Shown here piece after piece: positions 45,178-54,215 of a DNA stretch of 64,000 bases (its first letter is position 1; every line of letters starts with the position of its first letter). The position numbers and the translations under genes were made by a program. The notes under the pieces were generated by a model, which was not told where the DNA came from, made no database searches, and was given only the letters and a program-made list of their open reading frames with translations. The stretch is from Hyphomicrobiales bacterium (GTDB lineage: Bacteria; Pseudomonadota; Alphaproteobacteria; Rhizobiales; Beijerinckiaceae): contig CAKNFP010000001.1 in assembly GCA_930633525.1 (NCBI GenBank), forward strand, positions 1,652,001 through 1,716,000. The letters run 5' to 3'.

Positions 45178-45540
45178 GTGTGGCTCATTCGCCAAATAAT
45201 TCCAAGTACTTGCGCCGAAAAACGGAAAATCGGAGAAAGATATATCGCATATGTCCACTACTGCATCAAACAAAAATGCCGATGGGCGCGCAGCACAGTC
45301 GGTGCCTGTGCTGCGCGTCCCACCACTATACATTCCATCTCAGATCTGGCTCTTGATTTTCCGTGGTATTGAATCGCGGCCACTATGCCAGATGTCGAAA
45401 TGACAGCCGCCTATATACTAGTGCGGCGACGACATTTGCGCTAAACATCGGCCTTCCTTCATCTCGTAGGCTGGATAGGATCATGTCCGGTTTGCTTGCT
45501 GAAGGACAGCGAATATGGGGTAAGCGAAGGTGGCACAGGC
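45178..45540. promoter_or_regulatory. shared divergent regulatory region of ureD and ureE operons
   Basis: This 363-bp gap separates ureDABC (leftward) from ureEGF (rightward) and should contain both promoters. Its main feature is the hairpin at 45287-45317. Part of the region near 45230-45260 is AT-rich. I saw no confident sigma54 pair; a TGGCAC at 45531 overlaps the ureE start and lacks its TTGC partner. Confidence 0.5.
45287..45317. promoter_or_regulatory. 12-bp stem hairpin in the ureD leader region
   Basis: A perfect inverted repeat, CGCGCAGCACAG (45287-45298) and CTGTGCTGCGCG (45306-45317), with a 7-nt loop. It can be extended by three pairs (one G-U) at the base. On the minus strand a TTTTT run follows about nine bases later, inside the probable 5' leader of ureD, about 110 nt before its start codon. 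It could be an attenuator, a protein-binding dyad or an mRNA-stability element. Confidence 0.5.
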
Positions 45541-46116
45541 ATGCTGAGAGCGATAGCCCTCAAACGGGCATCGGAAACAGGCATAAATCATGGGGCGCAT
45601 CTGGGCCGAGCGGTCCTTCCGCATGACGAGCGCCATCTGCGCCGACGTGTGATCGCGCTGACTGACGGCCGGCGGCTTCTGGTCGATCTCCCGGAGACGG
45701 TTGTGCTGTCGGCTGGCGACGCGCTGGTGATCGAGGGCGGTGGGACCGTTGAAATCGCGGCCTCCATCGAAGCCCTTTATTCGATCCGCGGGAACGATCC
45801 CGTCCATATAACGGAACTCGCCTGGCATATTGGCAATCGCCACTTGGCCGCTGCCATCGAGGCCGACCGAATCCTGATCTTGCGTGACCACGTCATCAAG
45901 GCGATGCTCGAAGGGCTTGGCGCTGATGTCGAGGAGATCGAGGCGGAATTCAATCCGGTGCGCGGTGCCTATTCCGGCCATGGCCATAGCCATGGGCGTG
46001 ACCAGACTCATGGTCACGGTCATAGTCATGATCATGGTAGTCCGAACCATCATCATGACCCTGATCATGCCGGCCATCATTCGCATTCTCATACGCGCGC
46101 GGAGCGCGATCCCTGA
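45541..46116 (+). CDS. ureE: urease accessory protein UreE (nickel chaperone)
   Basis: A 191-residue UreE. The N-terminal half contains [39 protein letters not shown]. The metal-binding half contains [16 protein letters not shown] with the interface His. The tail (from about residue 146) holds about sixteen histidines in GHGHSHG and HHHD-like runs, a nickel store. The start MLRAIALKR was chosen, with GAAGG upstream; the frame begins earlier at 45496. It is the first gene of the ureE-G-F operon. Confidence 0.95.
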   Translation: MLRAIALKRASETGINHGAHLGRAVLPHDERHLRRRVIALTDGRRLLVDLPETVVLSAGDALVIEGGGTVEIAASIEALYSIRGNDPVHITELAWHIGNRHLAAAIEADRILILRDHVIKAMLEGLGADVEEIEAEFNPVRGAYSGHGHSHGRDQTHGHGHSHDHGSPNHHHDPDHAGHHSHSHTRAERDP

Positions 46117-46187
46117 GACGATTGAATCAGCGGGGCGAAACCTTGCCCGCCTATCGTTTCCTGGATCAACCTGGAGGGCTTTCACCC

Positions 46188-46838
46188 ATGGTATCAAAAA
46201 ATGGCCCTCTCCGCGTCGGCATCGGTGGCCCCGTTGGTTCGGGGAAGACCACGCTTACGGAGAAACTATGCAAAGCGATGCGGGAGGATTTCTCCATCGC
46301 CGTGGTCACCAACGACATCTACACCAAGGAAGACGCAATGATCCTGGTCCGCCGGCAGGCGCTCTCCGAGGATCGTATCGTCGGTGTCGAAACGGGGGGC
46401 TGTCCGCACACCGCGATCCGTGAGGACGCCTCGATCAATCTCCAGGCCATCGCCGAGCTCAATCGGCGCATTCCTGATCTCGATGTCATCTTTGTCGAAT
46501 CCGGCGGCGACAATCTGGCGGCGACCTTTTCGCCTGATCTCGCCGATCTGACGCTTTACGTCATCTCTGTTTGCCAGGGCGAGGAAATTCCTCGCAAGGG
46601 CGGACCCGGAATTACCCGTTCCGATTTCCTCATCATCAACAAGAGCGACCTTGCGCCTTATGTGAATGTGGATCTCGATATCATGCAGGCGGATGCGGCG
46701 CGGATGAGGGGGCCGCGGCCTTTCGGTTTCACCGATCTCTCGCGAGGCAAGGGGCTCGACCGCATCATCGACTTCATCGTCGAATACGGCGGGCTGCCGG
46801 AGAGTCGCCGCAGGCAAGCTGACCTGCAAGCAAGCTGA
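46188..46838 (+). CDS. ureG: urease accessory GTPase UreG
   Basis: A 216-residue SIMIBI-class GTPase. The P-loop is [17 protein letters not shown], the nickel-binding Cys-Pro-His motif is [13 protein letters not shown], the Walker-like FVESGGDN and the guanine-specific NKSD are all present. It powers nickel insertion with UreD and UreF. ATG 46188 ([10 protein letters not shown]) follows GGAGGG; the frame extends upstream to 46122. The C-terminal tail past LPESRRR lies in a short tandem repeat and is not family-conserved. Gene order here is E-G-F rather than the common E-F-G. Confidence 0.96.
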   Translation: MVSKNGPLRVGIGGPVGSGKTTLTEKLCKAMREDFSIAVVTNDIYTKEDAMILVRRQALSEDRIVGVETGGCPHTAIREDASINLQAIAELNRRIPDLDVIFVESGGDNLAATFSPDLADLTLYVISVCQGEEIPRKGGPGITRSDFLIINKSDLAPYVNVDLDIMQADAARMRGPRPFGFTDLSRGKGLDRIIDFIVEYGGLPESRRRQADLQAS

Positions 46839-46861
46839 CCCGCAAGCGCGCCGACCTGCAA
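46814..46861 (+). repeat. three tandem 16-bp repeats at the ureG 3' end
   Basis: GCAAGCTGACCTGCAA, GCAAGCTGACCCGCAA and GCGCGCCGACCTGCAA follow each other without a gap. The ureG stop TGA (46836-46838) lies in the second copy. The repeats separate ureG from ureF, and the first encodes the non-conserved end of UreG. They probably arose by slippage duplication. Confidence 0.8.
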
Positions 46862-46888
46862 CAATCCGACTTGGCTGTGACGTGATCG

Positions 46889-47584
46889 ATGAACGCTGCC
46901 TCAGGCCCACAGGGCGAGCAAGAAACGATACCGCTGCATTTGCTGCGGCTGGTCAGCCAGGGCTTGCCTGTCGGTGGGTTCTCGTATTCCCGTGGGCTTG
47001 AGTCCGCGGTTCAGGCCGGGTGGGTATCCGACGAAGCGTCAGCGCGCGATTGGATTCTCGGTATGCTTCAAACCAATGTCGCACAATTGGATGGCGCTCT
47101 GTTCTGGCGTATGGCCATGGCCTTGGAGGTCGGCGATATCGAGCGTTTCCGCGCAGCAGATGCCTGGCTGGCGGCGAGCCGTGAAAGCCTTGAATTGCAG
47201 CGCGAGGATCGACGATTGGGGGAAGCGCTCTTGCGCCTTCTCGGCGATCTCGACGTCCCGGCTGCCACGAATGTCCAAGGGCAGGGCCTGACCTATCCCG
47301 CCACCTTTGCCCTCGCCACCCATCATTGGCGCATCGCTTCCTTCCAGGCGCTGAGCGGATTGCTGTGGGTCTATGTCGAAGGTCAGGTGACGGCGGCCAT
47401 CCGCTTGGTTCCTCTCGGCCATACGGCGGGCCAGCGAATTCTCGTCAAAGCGGTTGGAGCCATAGAGCAGGCGGCCGTCCTCGCACGGTCGATCGACGAT
47501 CGTGATATCGGCAACCTGGCGCCCGCCCTGGCGATGGGAAGTGCCTGGCACGAAACGCAATACAGTCGCCTCTTTCAGTCCTAG
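46889..47584 (+). CDS. ureF: urease accessory protein UreF
   Basis: A 231-residue UreF with LLRLVSQGLPVGGFSYSRGLESAVQAGWV at the N-terminus, the central ASRESLELQREDRRLGEALLRLL, and LWVYVEGQVTAAIRLVPLGHTAGQRIL near the C-terminus. UreF bridges UreD and UreG in the maturation complex. It is third in the ureE-G-F operon, 50 bp after ureG. Confidence 0.95.
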   Translation: MNAASGPQGEQETIPLHLLRLVSQGLPVGGFSYSRGLESAVQAGWVSDEASARDWILGMLQTNVAQLDGALFWRMAMALEVGDIERFRAADAWLAASRESLELQREDRRLGEALLRLLGDLDVPAATNVQGQGLTYPATFALATHHWRIASFQALSGLLWVYVEGQVTAAIRLVPLGHTAGQRILVKAVGAIEQAAVLARSIDDRDIGNLAPALAMGSAWHETQYSRLFQS

Positions 47585-47602
47585 ATCAGTCTAGCGTACT
47601 TT

Positions 47603-47854
47603 TTAGAGCAATGGGAACCAAATTCCCCTGAATATTGGCGGCTTCATATTGCCGATTATATGTCCATCTTCAATTTTTGATATATCAATATCTTCTGTAA
47701 TTTCGACGGTTTGTCTATTCCCATAGACTGGAAACAGATCCGCTTCGAGGATTTTTTTCGCGTCGTCAATGCTGAATGCCGTAACTCCGCAGCCCGTATT
47801 CAGAATGCAGGGACTCTCTGTTTTCGAGAAAGAGAACCAATACCTGTGTAGCAT
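47603..47854 (-). CDS. small protein of unknown function
   Basis: An 83-residue protein starting MLHRYWFSFSK, with a TGCGVTAFSIDDAKKIL segment (about residues 20-36) and IIGNMKPPIFRGIWFPLL at the end. GGAGG lies 8 bp before the ATG, supporting expression. Base composition is clearly less GC-rich than in the urease genes. The sequence resembles, from memory, a widespread family of small uncharacterised proteins, but I cannot name a domain. It shares orientation with the next unknown gene. Confidence 0.65.
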   Translation of the reverse strand: MLHRYWFSFSKTESPCILNTGCGVTAFSIDDAKKILEADLFPVYGNRQTVEITEDIDISKIEDGHIIGNMKPPIFRGIWFPLL

Positions 47855-47872
47855 GTCTCATTCCTCCTCAGC

Positions 47873-47896
47873 GATGACGCGTCGCAATGCGTCATC
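47873..47896. repeat. 8-bp inverted repeat between two small genes
   Basis: GATGACGC (47873-47880) and GCGTCATC (47889-47896) with an 8-nt loop lie 18 bp upstream of the small gene ending at 47603, just before its ribosome site. It may be a weak terminator of the upstream small gene or a regulatory dyad. Confidence 0.35.
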
Positions 47897-47964
47897 GGAA
47901 AATTGAGAGCTATCCGCGACGCAAGTGACATCACCCTTGAAGACCTGGGTCCGCACAAGGCAAT

Positions 47965-48309
47965 TTATTTTTGCGATACCTCGATCGCGCTGCCTGTAAG
48001 ACGTCCATTGCCATGCTGCGCCTGCCATAACATGCGGCCCTCGGCGCCCTTGAGCGCCAGGGTCCAGCCGGTTCGCAGGTTAACACGAACCGAAATGCCT
48101 CCGGCTGCGCGGGTGACAATGGCGCGAAACTCCCGCTTCCCATGATCGAGGATAAATCGGCCACGCAGGTCGCTCCGGAGATTCTCCTCGATGGGCAGAA
48201 AGATGAAGACGCAATCGTACTCGCCCGGCTCCAGCTTCCCTCCAGGGCCGGCGAACAGGAGATAACCTATTGGCTCTCCCGTATCCGTACGCAGTTCAAT
48301 GGTGGCCAT
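47965..48309 (-). CDS. hypothetical protein
   Basis: A 114-residue reading frame beginning MATIELRTDTGEPIGYLLFAGPGG and containing YDCVFIFLPIEENLRSDLRGRFILDHGKREFRAIVTR. It looks like a small beta-rich cytoplasmic protein; no signal peptide or membrane segment is seen. I do not recognise the family. It lies between tRNA-Lys and the other small unknown gene, all on the minus strand. Confidence 0.5.
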   Translation of the reverse strand: MATIELRTDTGEPIGYLLFAGPGGKLEPGEYDCVFIFLPIEENLRSDLRGRFILDHGKREFRAIVTRAAGGISVRVNLRTGWTLALKGAEGRMLWQAQHGNGRLTGSAIEVSQK

Positions 48310-48404
48310 CGTGTGATACCGACGACTGGCGGTTCCAACTGTTCGATCGCGGTCTGGTGTATAGGTGTGAATGCACCTAAGGAGTTGGCTTTTAACGGTA
48401 ATTT

Positions 48405-48480
48405 TGGTGAGCGCGCTGGGGCTCGAACCCAGGACCTACTGATTAAAAGTCAGTTGCTCTACCGGCTGAGCTACGCGCTC
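48405..48480 (-). tRNA. tRNA-Lys (anticodon UUU)
   Basis: A full cloverleaf on the minus strand. The acceptor stem GAGCGCG pairs with CGCGCTC. The D-arm is GCTCAGCCGGTAGAGC. The anticodon arm ACTGA-CTTTTAA-TCAGT has the anticodon TTT at 48445-48447. The T-arm is CTGGGTTCGAGCCCCAG. The discriminator A and a gene-encoded CCA end it at 48405. It reads lysine AAA/AAG codons. Confidence 0.97.
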
Positions 48481-48625
48481 CCTCAAGAAGGTGCCTTGAG
48501 ATACGGTCTAGAAGGCTCCGGGTCAACCTTCTTGAAGTGTTCCTATGTGGAGAGCCCCGACGAGAAAGAACGAGGCCGCCGTCACGACAGCCTGTTCAGG
48601 GGGCTCGCCGGGCTTCCGCGCAGTC

Positions 48626-50884
48626 TCATGCGGCCTCCGCCGAAAGCTGGCGCTGGGTCGGCAGTTTCGAGAGCATGGAGAGCATGCCGCGATCCTGAAG
48701 GACGACCATACGCTCCTTCGGCTTCAGCCAGGCGCGGGCGTCCTCGATGGTCTCGGCATCGATCAGTTTGGCGAGGGCCAGCGCGTGGTCGGCCTCGATC
48801 TGGCCGCGATGGCGCTTGAGTCCGCTCGGCAAGAGCATTTCGTGCCAGGTGCGGACATCCGCGTCGCGATGGATCACGTCCAGCGCATCCGCGTCATCGA
48901 AGCCATCGCGCTGGAATTCGGCGTTGAGCTCGCCCGCGCGCTCGGCGATGGGCGGGCGGACGGTCTCTTCCGGCGTCAGCAGCAATCCGGCGCGCTTCAG
49001 CGCCAGTCCGAGAGCCAGGGTGCCGGTCGCCCAGGATATCGGGATGGCGAGTACCAGGCCGACGATCGTGGGCGACATCCAGCCGAACAGCGACGGCGCG
49101 ATCATGAAGGCGGAAATGCCGGTGATCACCCCGAGGATCGTGTGCATACGATGCCGGCGCACGATATCGCGCAGCGGAATGGAACCGTCGTCACGGCGCT
49201 GCGGCTGCCAGCCGGTGTCACGCCCGGCGATGATCTGGAATACGGCCCCGGACTGAATAAGCATCATGATTGGCGCCAGCAGCGCCGAGAGGATGATCTC
49301 CACCAGCGAGGATATGATCAGGCGGATTCCGCCGCCGCTCGCGCGCCTATCCTGCTTGGTCAGCAGCATCAGGAGGAGGCCGAAGAACTTCGGCGCCAGC
49401 AGGATGCCCATCGTCACCGCGAAGAGGAACAAGGCGCGCTCGGGGTCGAACCGCGGCCAGACGGGAAAGAGCGAGAACTCGCGCGTGAAATATTCCGGTC
49501 GCACATAATGCGTCTGCCAGACCAGCACGATGCCGACCATGAGCTGGAGGAGCCACAGCGGCGAAGCCAGGTAGGAGAATATGCCCGTGGCGAAATGCTG
49601 TCGCGTGGCCAGTTTGAAGCCGCGCGCGCCGATGACGCGCGAATGCTGCAGGTTGCCCTGGCACCAGCGGCGGTCGCGCGCTGCCACGTCGATCAGAGAC
49701 GGCGGGCTTTCCTCGTAGCTGCCTGCCATTTCCGGGATCATGTAGACGGTCCAGCCGGAGCGGCGGATAAGCCCGGCCTCGACGAAGTCATGACTGAGGA
49801 TATGGCCGCCGAAGGGGGGCTTGCCCGGAAGGTCTGGCAAACCGCAATGCGCGGCAAAGGCGGCCGTGCGGATGATGGCGTTATGGCCCCAGTAGTTGCC
49901 GTCCTTGCCCATCCAGACCGCAAGCCCCTTGGCGATCAGGGGGCCGTAGACCCGGGCCGCAAACTGCTGGACGCGCGCGAACAGCGTGTTGCGGTTGATG
50001 ATCATGGGCAGGCTCTGGATGATGCCGGCGTCCGGGTCGTTCTCCATGGCATGGGCGAGACGGACGATGCAGGTGCCCGTCATCAGGCTGTCTGCATCCA
50101 GGACCAACATGTGGTCGTAGGCACCACCCCAGCGGGTCACGAAGTCGGCGATATTGCCAGCCTTGCGGTGCGTGTTCTTCACACGATGGCGATAATAGAT
50201 GCGGCAGTCGTTGCCGTAGCGGCGGCGGAGATCGAGGAACGCGCGTTCTTCCGCCAGCCAGATATCGGGCTGCGTGGTATCCGACAGGATGAAATAGTCG
50301 AAATGCTGCCCGAGGCCCGTATCCTCCACGGATTCCCGAATGGCAGCGAACGCACTGAACACCCGGGCCGTTGATTCGTTGTAGATCGGCATGACGACCG
50401 CGGTGCGCCGCGTCAGCGCCTCAGGCAATGTGTCGCGGTCACGCCGGGCGAACAGCAATGTCGCGAAACCGAGCAGGGCACTGGTGAAGGCAAGCGCGAT
50501 CCAGGAAAAATTGATGGTGAACAGGACGAGCAGCACCCACTGCAGCACGGTGGTACGGCTCACCGACACAACCTGGTACATTTCCCAGGCGCCGTAGCCG
50601 GTCAGGGCCGCGGCACCGCCGAAGACGAGGATGCGCGCGAGCCATGGCGCGCGGATCTTGTGAGGCGCGACGAAACGGCGCCGGTCCCCCTGCGACCAGG
50701 ACCGCAAGGACTGCGTCGGCATGGCGAGCCTTTTTTCCGCCGGCAGCGGATCGTTGGGCAGTCCTCCCGTTGCTTCATGGGCGCGCGGCGCGTCCACCGC
50801 CATGATCTCCTGAGCGGAGCTCGGTTGCTTTCCAGGGGCCTTCGTCGCCGCTTCGACTTCCTTGGGCAGGGGAACGTCGGTCAT
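48626..50884 (-). CDS. opgH: glucans biosynthesis glucosyltransferase (OpgH/MdoH)
   Basis: An inner-membrane glycosyltransferase family 2 enzyme that makes the linear beta-1,2 backbone of osmoregulated periplasmic glucans. It carries an N-terminal cytoplasmic part with TQSLRSWSQGDRRRFV, membrane spans, the catalytic domain with LVLDADSLMTG and RRWCQGNLQH, and further spans, for about 752 residues. The ATG at 50884 (MTDVPLPKE), 12 bp after the opgG stop, was preferred; an ATG at 50920 lies inside opgG. It forms an operon with opgG. Confidence 0.95.
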   Translation of the reverse strand: MTDVPLPKEVEAATKAPGKQPSSAQEIMAVDAPRAHEATGGLPNDPLPAEKRLAMPTQSLRSWSQGDRRRFVAPHKIRAPWLARILVFGGAAALTGYGAWEMYQVVSVSRTTVLQWVLLVLFTINFSWIALAFTSALLGFATLLFARRDRDTLPEALTRRTAVVMPIYNESTARVFSAFAAIRESVEDTGLGQHFDYFILSDTTQPDIWLAEERAFLDLRRRYGNDCRIYYRHRVKNTHRKAGNIADFVTRWGGAYDHMLVLDADSLMTGTCIVRLAHAMENDPDAGIIQSLPMIINRNTLFARVQQFAARVYGPLIAKGLAVWMGKDGNYWGHNAIIRTAAFAAHCGLPDLPGKPPFGGHILSHDFVEAGLIRRSGWTVYMIPEMAGSYEESPPSLIDVAARDRRWCQGNLQHSRVIGARGFKLATRQHFATGIFSYLASPLWLLQLMVGIVLVWQTHYVRPEYFTREFSLFPVWPRFDPERALFLFAVTMGILLAPKFFGLLLMLLTKQDRRASGGGIRLIISSLVEIILSALLAPIMMLIQSGAVFQIIAGRDTGWQPQRRDDGSIPLRDIVRRHRMHTILGVITGISAFMIAPSLFGWMSPTIVGLVLAIPISWATGTLALGLALKRAGLLLTPEETVRPPIAERAGELNAEFQRDGFDDADALDVIHRDADVRTWHEMLLPSGLKRHRGQIEADHALALAKLIDAETIEDARAWLKPKERMVVLQDRGMLSMLSKLPTQRQLSAEAA

Positions 50885-50895
50885 CGTCAACTCGT

Positions 50896-52563
50896 TCAAG
50901 CTGTCCACCGATAAAGCCATGTCTCGCCCAATGGTTTCCCTGCATTCTCTATGACGAGGCGTAGTTCGGAAGCGGGGTCACTCCCTGGGTCCAGCTCAAA
51001 TGTAGCTCGCAAAGTTTTGCGCTCGGGATAAGGCCAAAGTTGGAGTTTGGAAATTTTGCCAGGCGTGGCAGTCACCGTTGCCTTCGCCTCACGCAGCAAA
51101 TTGGCGTCAGAGAAGGCGTCGGCGCGGAAATCGACCGCAAAGCGCGTCACGCGGCCCGACCCTGCCTGGCCGACGCGCGTGCCGGTGACGACCGCCATCG
51201 CCGGTCTCTCGGGCGGCGACCAGCACCAATAAAGACGGCATGCGAAGCTGGCTTCGCCACCCGCCGCCAATGGCTCCTTTGGACGCCAATAGGCGATGAT
51301 GTTGTCGTTGAGCTCTGAATCGGTCGGAATTTCGATGAGCTGCACCTGCCCCGCGCCCCATTCTCCCAACGGCTCGAGCCACAGACTCGGGCGGCGGTCG
51401 AAGCGCTGCCGATCGTCCTGGAAGGAGGCGTAGTCGCGGTCACGTTGCAACAGACCAAAGCCGACGGGATTCGTGTCCACGAAGGCTGAAATTTCCAGGT
51501 TGCTCGGATTGCTGACGGGCCGCCAGATCCATTCTCCGCGCCCGTTGTGGATCTGCAGGCCCTTCACTTCATAGACCGCGACGCGCACGTCCGGCGTGTT
51601 CGCCTGGTCATTCGGTCCGAACAGGAAGGCTCCTGTCATCGCGCCGTAACCGACATGGTCCACGGCCGCACGCGGATACAGGCTGACTTCCAGGTCGGTG
51701 ATCGTCATCTCGCCGGGCCTCAGGGTGAAACGCGCCGTGCCGGTGAGGTTCTCGGAGTCGAGAAGCGCGTTGATCACCATCGCACCGGAGCCAGCGGTCG
51801 GGCGGTCTATCCAGAAGGCCCGGAAGAAAGGCACCTCCTCGCCGCGGGTGTCCGCCGGCTTGAGGATCAGCGTGCGCGCGAAGACGCCGAATTCCTGGTT
51901 GCGAGCCCGTGCCCTGAAGAATGTGGCGCCCTGGAAGATGGCTGCTTCCCAACTGCTGCCATTGCCGCCGTCGGCGAGCACGCGAAAGCCGGAGAAGCCG
52001 AGATCCTGATCGTCCGCCGGGGGAGGGACCTTCCCGAAGTCGAAGGCGTTTCTGTTATAGCCGATACGCCGGATGACGCCGTCCTCGACCGCGAAGATCT
52101 GCACCCTGTTGCCATAGACGAAGCCGCGATGCAGCGGCTCGACCGTGAAGCCGCGCCCCTCGCGATTCCAGATGGACGATTCGGGCTTGATGCGAATCCC
52201 CGCATACTGGTCGAAGGGGAGCTTTGCGTAGGTGTCCGGCAGATCGTTCGGCAGCGGCACGAACGGACGAGTCGCCAGAAATTTCGCGACCTCCCCCATG
52301 CGCGCGGCATCGAAGGTCTTGCCGTCGCCCAGAATCTCGAGTGCGGCATCGATCACGTTTTGATTCTGCGCGTTCGCGGCGCTCGCGCCGAGAAGGCTCG
52401 CAGCCGATACGACGGCTCCGAGGCCGATCATTTCGCGGCGATCGAGCGCAAGGCGATCAGGAGTGTTTGGGCACGGCTTTATCTCTGACACGACGGTCCA
52501 CTGTTTCTTAGAGTGAGGAAGGCGCTTGGAGGGAGCGGGACTTCCAGCCGAGGCGGGTGACAT
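50896..52563 (-). CDS. opgG: periplasmic glucan biosynthesis protein (OpgG/OpgD family)
   Basis: A 555-residue periplasmic protein needed with OpgH for glucan synthesis. Family segments are YAKLPFDQYAGIRIKPESSIW, FRAFWIDRP, NLEISAFVDTNPVGFGLLQRDRDYASFQDD and SLWLEPLGEWGAGQVQLIEIPT. The signal has twin arginines (LDRREMIGLGAVVSAASLLG), so Tat export is likely, as for OpgD. The GTG at 52491 would give a signal peptide of more usual length than the ATG at 52563. It is the first gene of the operon and is divergent from glmU. Confidence 0.92.
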   Translation of the reverse strand: MSPASAGSPAPSKRLPHSKKQWTVVSEIKPCPNTPDRLALDRREMIGLGAVVSAASLLGASAANAQNQNVIDAALEILGDGKTFDAARMGEVAKFLATRPFVPLPNDLPDTYAKLPFDQYAGIRIKPESSIWNREGRGFTVEPLHRGFVYGNRVQIFAVEDGVIRRIGYNRNAFDFGKVPPPADDQDLGFSGFRVLADGGNGSSWEAAIFQGATFFRARARNQEFGVFARTLILKPADTRGEEVPFFRAFWIDRPTAGSGAMVINALLDSENLTGTARFTLRPGEMTITDLEVSLYPRAAVDHVGYGAMTGAFLFGPNDQANTPDVRVAVYEVKGLQIHNGRGEWIWRPVSNPSNLEISAFVDTNPVGFGLLQRDRDYASFQDDRQRFDRRPSLWLEPLGEWGAGQVQLIEIPTDSELNDNIIAYWRPKEPLAAGGEASFACRLYWCWSPPERPAMAVVTGTRVGQAGSGRVTRFAVDFRADAFSDANLLREAKATVTATPGKISKLQLWPYPERKTLRATFELDPGSDPASELRLVIENAGKPLGETWLYRWTA

Positions 52564-52708
52564 TTAACATGGCTACCCATCGGGCCGCGAGGTGGATTCA
52601 TGAGTGCCGCGAATGAAGTTAGTCACCAAATATCGGCAAAGCTTTGACAGACACTTTAGAAATGATCATCGGCTATGGGTAGCCCCACCCAGGAAGGACG
52701 GTTGAGCA

Positions 52709-54103
52709 ATGACGATATCCGGTGAGCGCGCCTCCGCGCCGACTGCCAGCAAAAGCGATGAGCGCCGCTGTCTGGCGGTTGTCCTGGCCGCAGGCGAAGG
52801 TACACGCATGCGTTCCCGGCGTCCCAAGGTGCTCCACGAAGTCGCGGGCCGTTCGCTGCTCGGCCATGTGCTGGCGACCACCACCGCTGCGGGCGCCGGT
52901 GAAATCACCGTCGTGGTGGGGCCGGACCGCGCCGATGTGGCCGAGGCCGCACGCAAGGCATCGCCGGGCGCCGAGATCGTCGAGCAGCGCGAGCGCCTCG
53001 GTACGGCCCACGCCGTTCTGGCTGCCCGCGCATCCATCACGCGCGGGGCGGACGACATCATAATCGCCTTCGGCGATACGCCGCTTGTGACCGCGGATAC
53101 ATTTCGCCGGCTACGCGACGCTCTGGCCGAGGGCGCGGCGGTGGTGGTGCTGGGATTCGAGGCGGCCGACCCGACGGGCTACGGCCGGTTGGTGCGGGAC
53201 GGTAACAGCCTCGTCGCGATCCGCGAGCATAAGGATGCGAGCGAGAGCGAAAGGGCCATCACACTGTGCAACGGCGGTGTCATGGCGCTCGCCGGGAGCA
53301 CCGCGGTCGAACTCCTCGATGCCGTGGGCAACAGCAATGCCAAGGGCGAATATTACCTGACCGACGTCGTGGGCATCGCCCATGGCCGGGGCCTCGCGAC
53401 GCGAGCGCTCACCGTGAGCGAGGATGAGATTCAAGGTGTTAACGATCGGGCGCAACTCGCTCAGGCGGAAGCGTCTTTTCAAAAACGACTGCGCGGCGCG
53501 GCGCTCGCGATGGGGGTCACGCTGATCGCTCCGGAGACGGTTTTCCTGGCGGCCGACACGGCCTTCGGCATGGATGTCGTCGTTGAACCGAATGTCGTGT
53601 TCGGACCGGGCGTCACCATCGGTGACGGCGCCGTCATCCATGCTTTTTCACATATCGAGGGTGCGACGATTGGCGCGGGGGTCTCGGTCGGGCCCTTCGC
53701 CCGCCTCAGGCCGGGCGCTGATCTCGGGGAGGGGGCCCGTGTCGGCAATTTCGTGGAGATCAAGGCGGCGACCTTGGGCGCCGGCGCCAAGGTCAACCAC
53801 TTGACCTATATCGGCGATGCCTCCATCGGCGCCGCGACCAATATCGGCGCGGGCACCATCACCTGCAACTACGACGGCTTCCGCAAGCACCGCACCACGA
53901 TCGGGGCCAACGCCTTCATCGGATCCAACTCGTCGCTTGTCGCACCGGTGACGATCGGCAACGGAGCCTTCGTCGGCTCCGGGTCCGTCATTACCGCCGA
54001 TGTTCCGTCGGATGCCCTGGCGCTCGGGCGTGGGCGACAGGCCAACAAGGAGGGGTGGGTACCTCTCTTTAGGGAGAAGTTTGGCCCAAAGGGGGATCAT
54101 TGA
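52709..54103 (+). CDS. glmU: bifunctional GlmU (acetyltransferase/uridyltransferase)
   Basis: A 464-residue GlmU making UDP-N-acetylglucosamine for peptidoglycan and lipopolysaccharide. The N-terminal uridyltransferase domain has [29 protein letters not shown] and NGGVMAL. The left-handed beta-helix acetyltransferase domain shows hexapeptide repeats and the active region [29 protein letters not shown]. It stands just upstream of glmS, the preceding step of the pathway. Confidence 0.97.
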   Translation: MTISGERASAPTASKSDERRCLAVVLAAGEGTRMRSRRPKVLHEVAGRSLLGHVLATTTAAGAGEITVVVGPDRADVAEAARKASPGAEIVEQRERLGTAHAVLAARASITRGADDIIIAFGDTPLVTADTFRRLRDALAEGAAVVVLGFEAADPTGYGRLVRDGNSLVAIREHKDASESERAITLCNGGVMALAGSTAVELLDAVGNSNAKGEYYLTDVVGIAHGRGLATRALTVSEDEIQGVNDRAQLAQAEASFQKRLRGAALAMGVTLIAPETVFLAADTAFGMDVVVEPNVVFGPGVTIGDGAVIHAFSHIEGATIGAGVSVGPFARLRPGADLGEGARVGNFVEIKAATLGAGAKVNHLTYIGDASIGAATNIGAGTITCNYDGFRKHRTTIGANAFIGSNSSLVAPVTIGNGAFVGSGSVITADVPSDALALGRGRQANKEGWVPLFREKFGPKGDH

Positions 54104-54215
54104 TCGCGTTTTGAGGCAGGATACAAACGTTTATGCAACTTGATTTGGTCAGACTGCCGCGCTTCTGCTAGCCCTCACGGGCTTGAATGAGGTCTCTGAG
54201 CGAGGTGGTCGGCTG

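Noticed and set aside
45531..45545. TGGCAC resembling the -24 element of a sigma54 promoter at ureE
   Set aside because: The -12 TTGC partner is missing at the right distance and the site overlaps the ureE start codon.
48545..50374. A 609-codon open frame on the plus strand
   Set aside because: It is antisense to opgH, whose family motifs are unambiguous; composition is that of a shadow frame.
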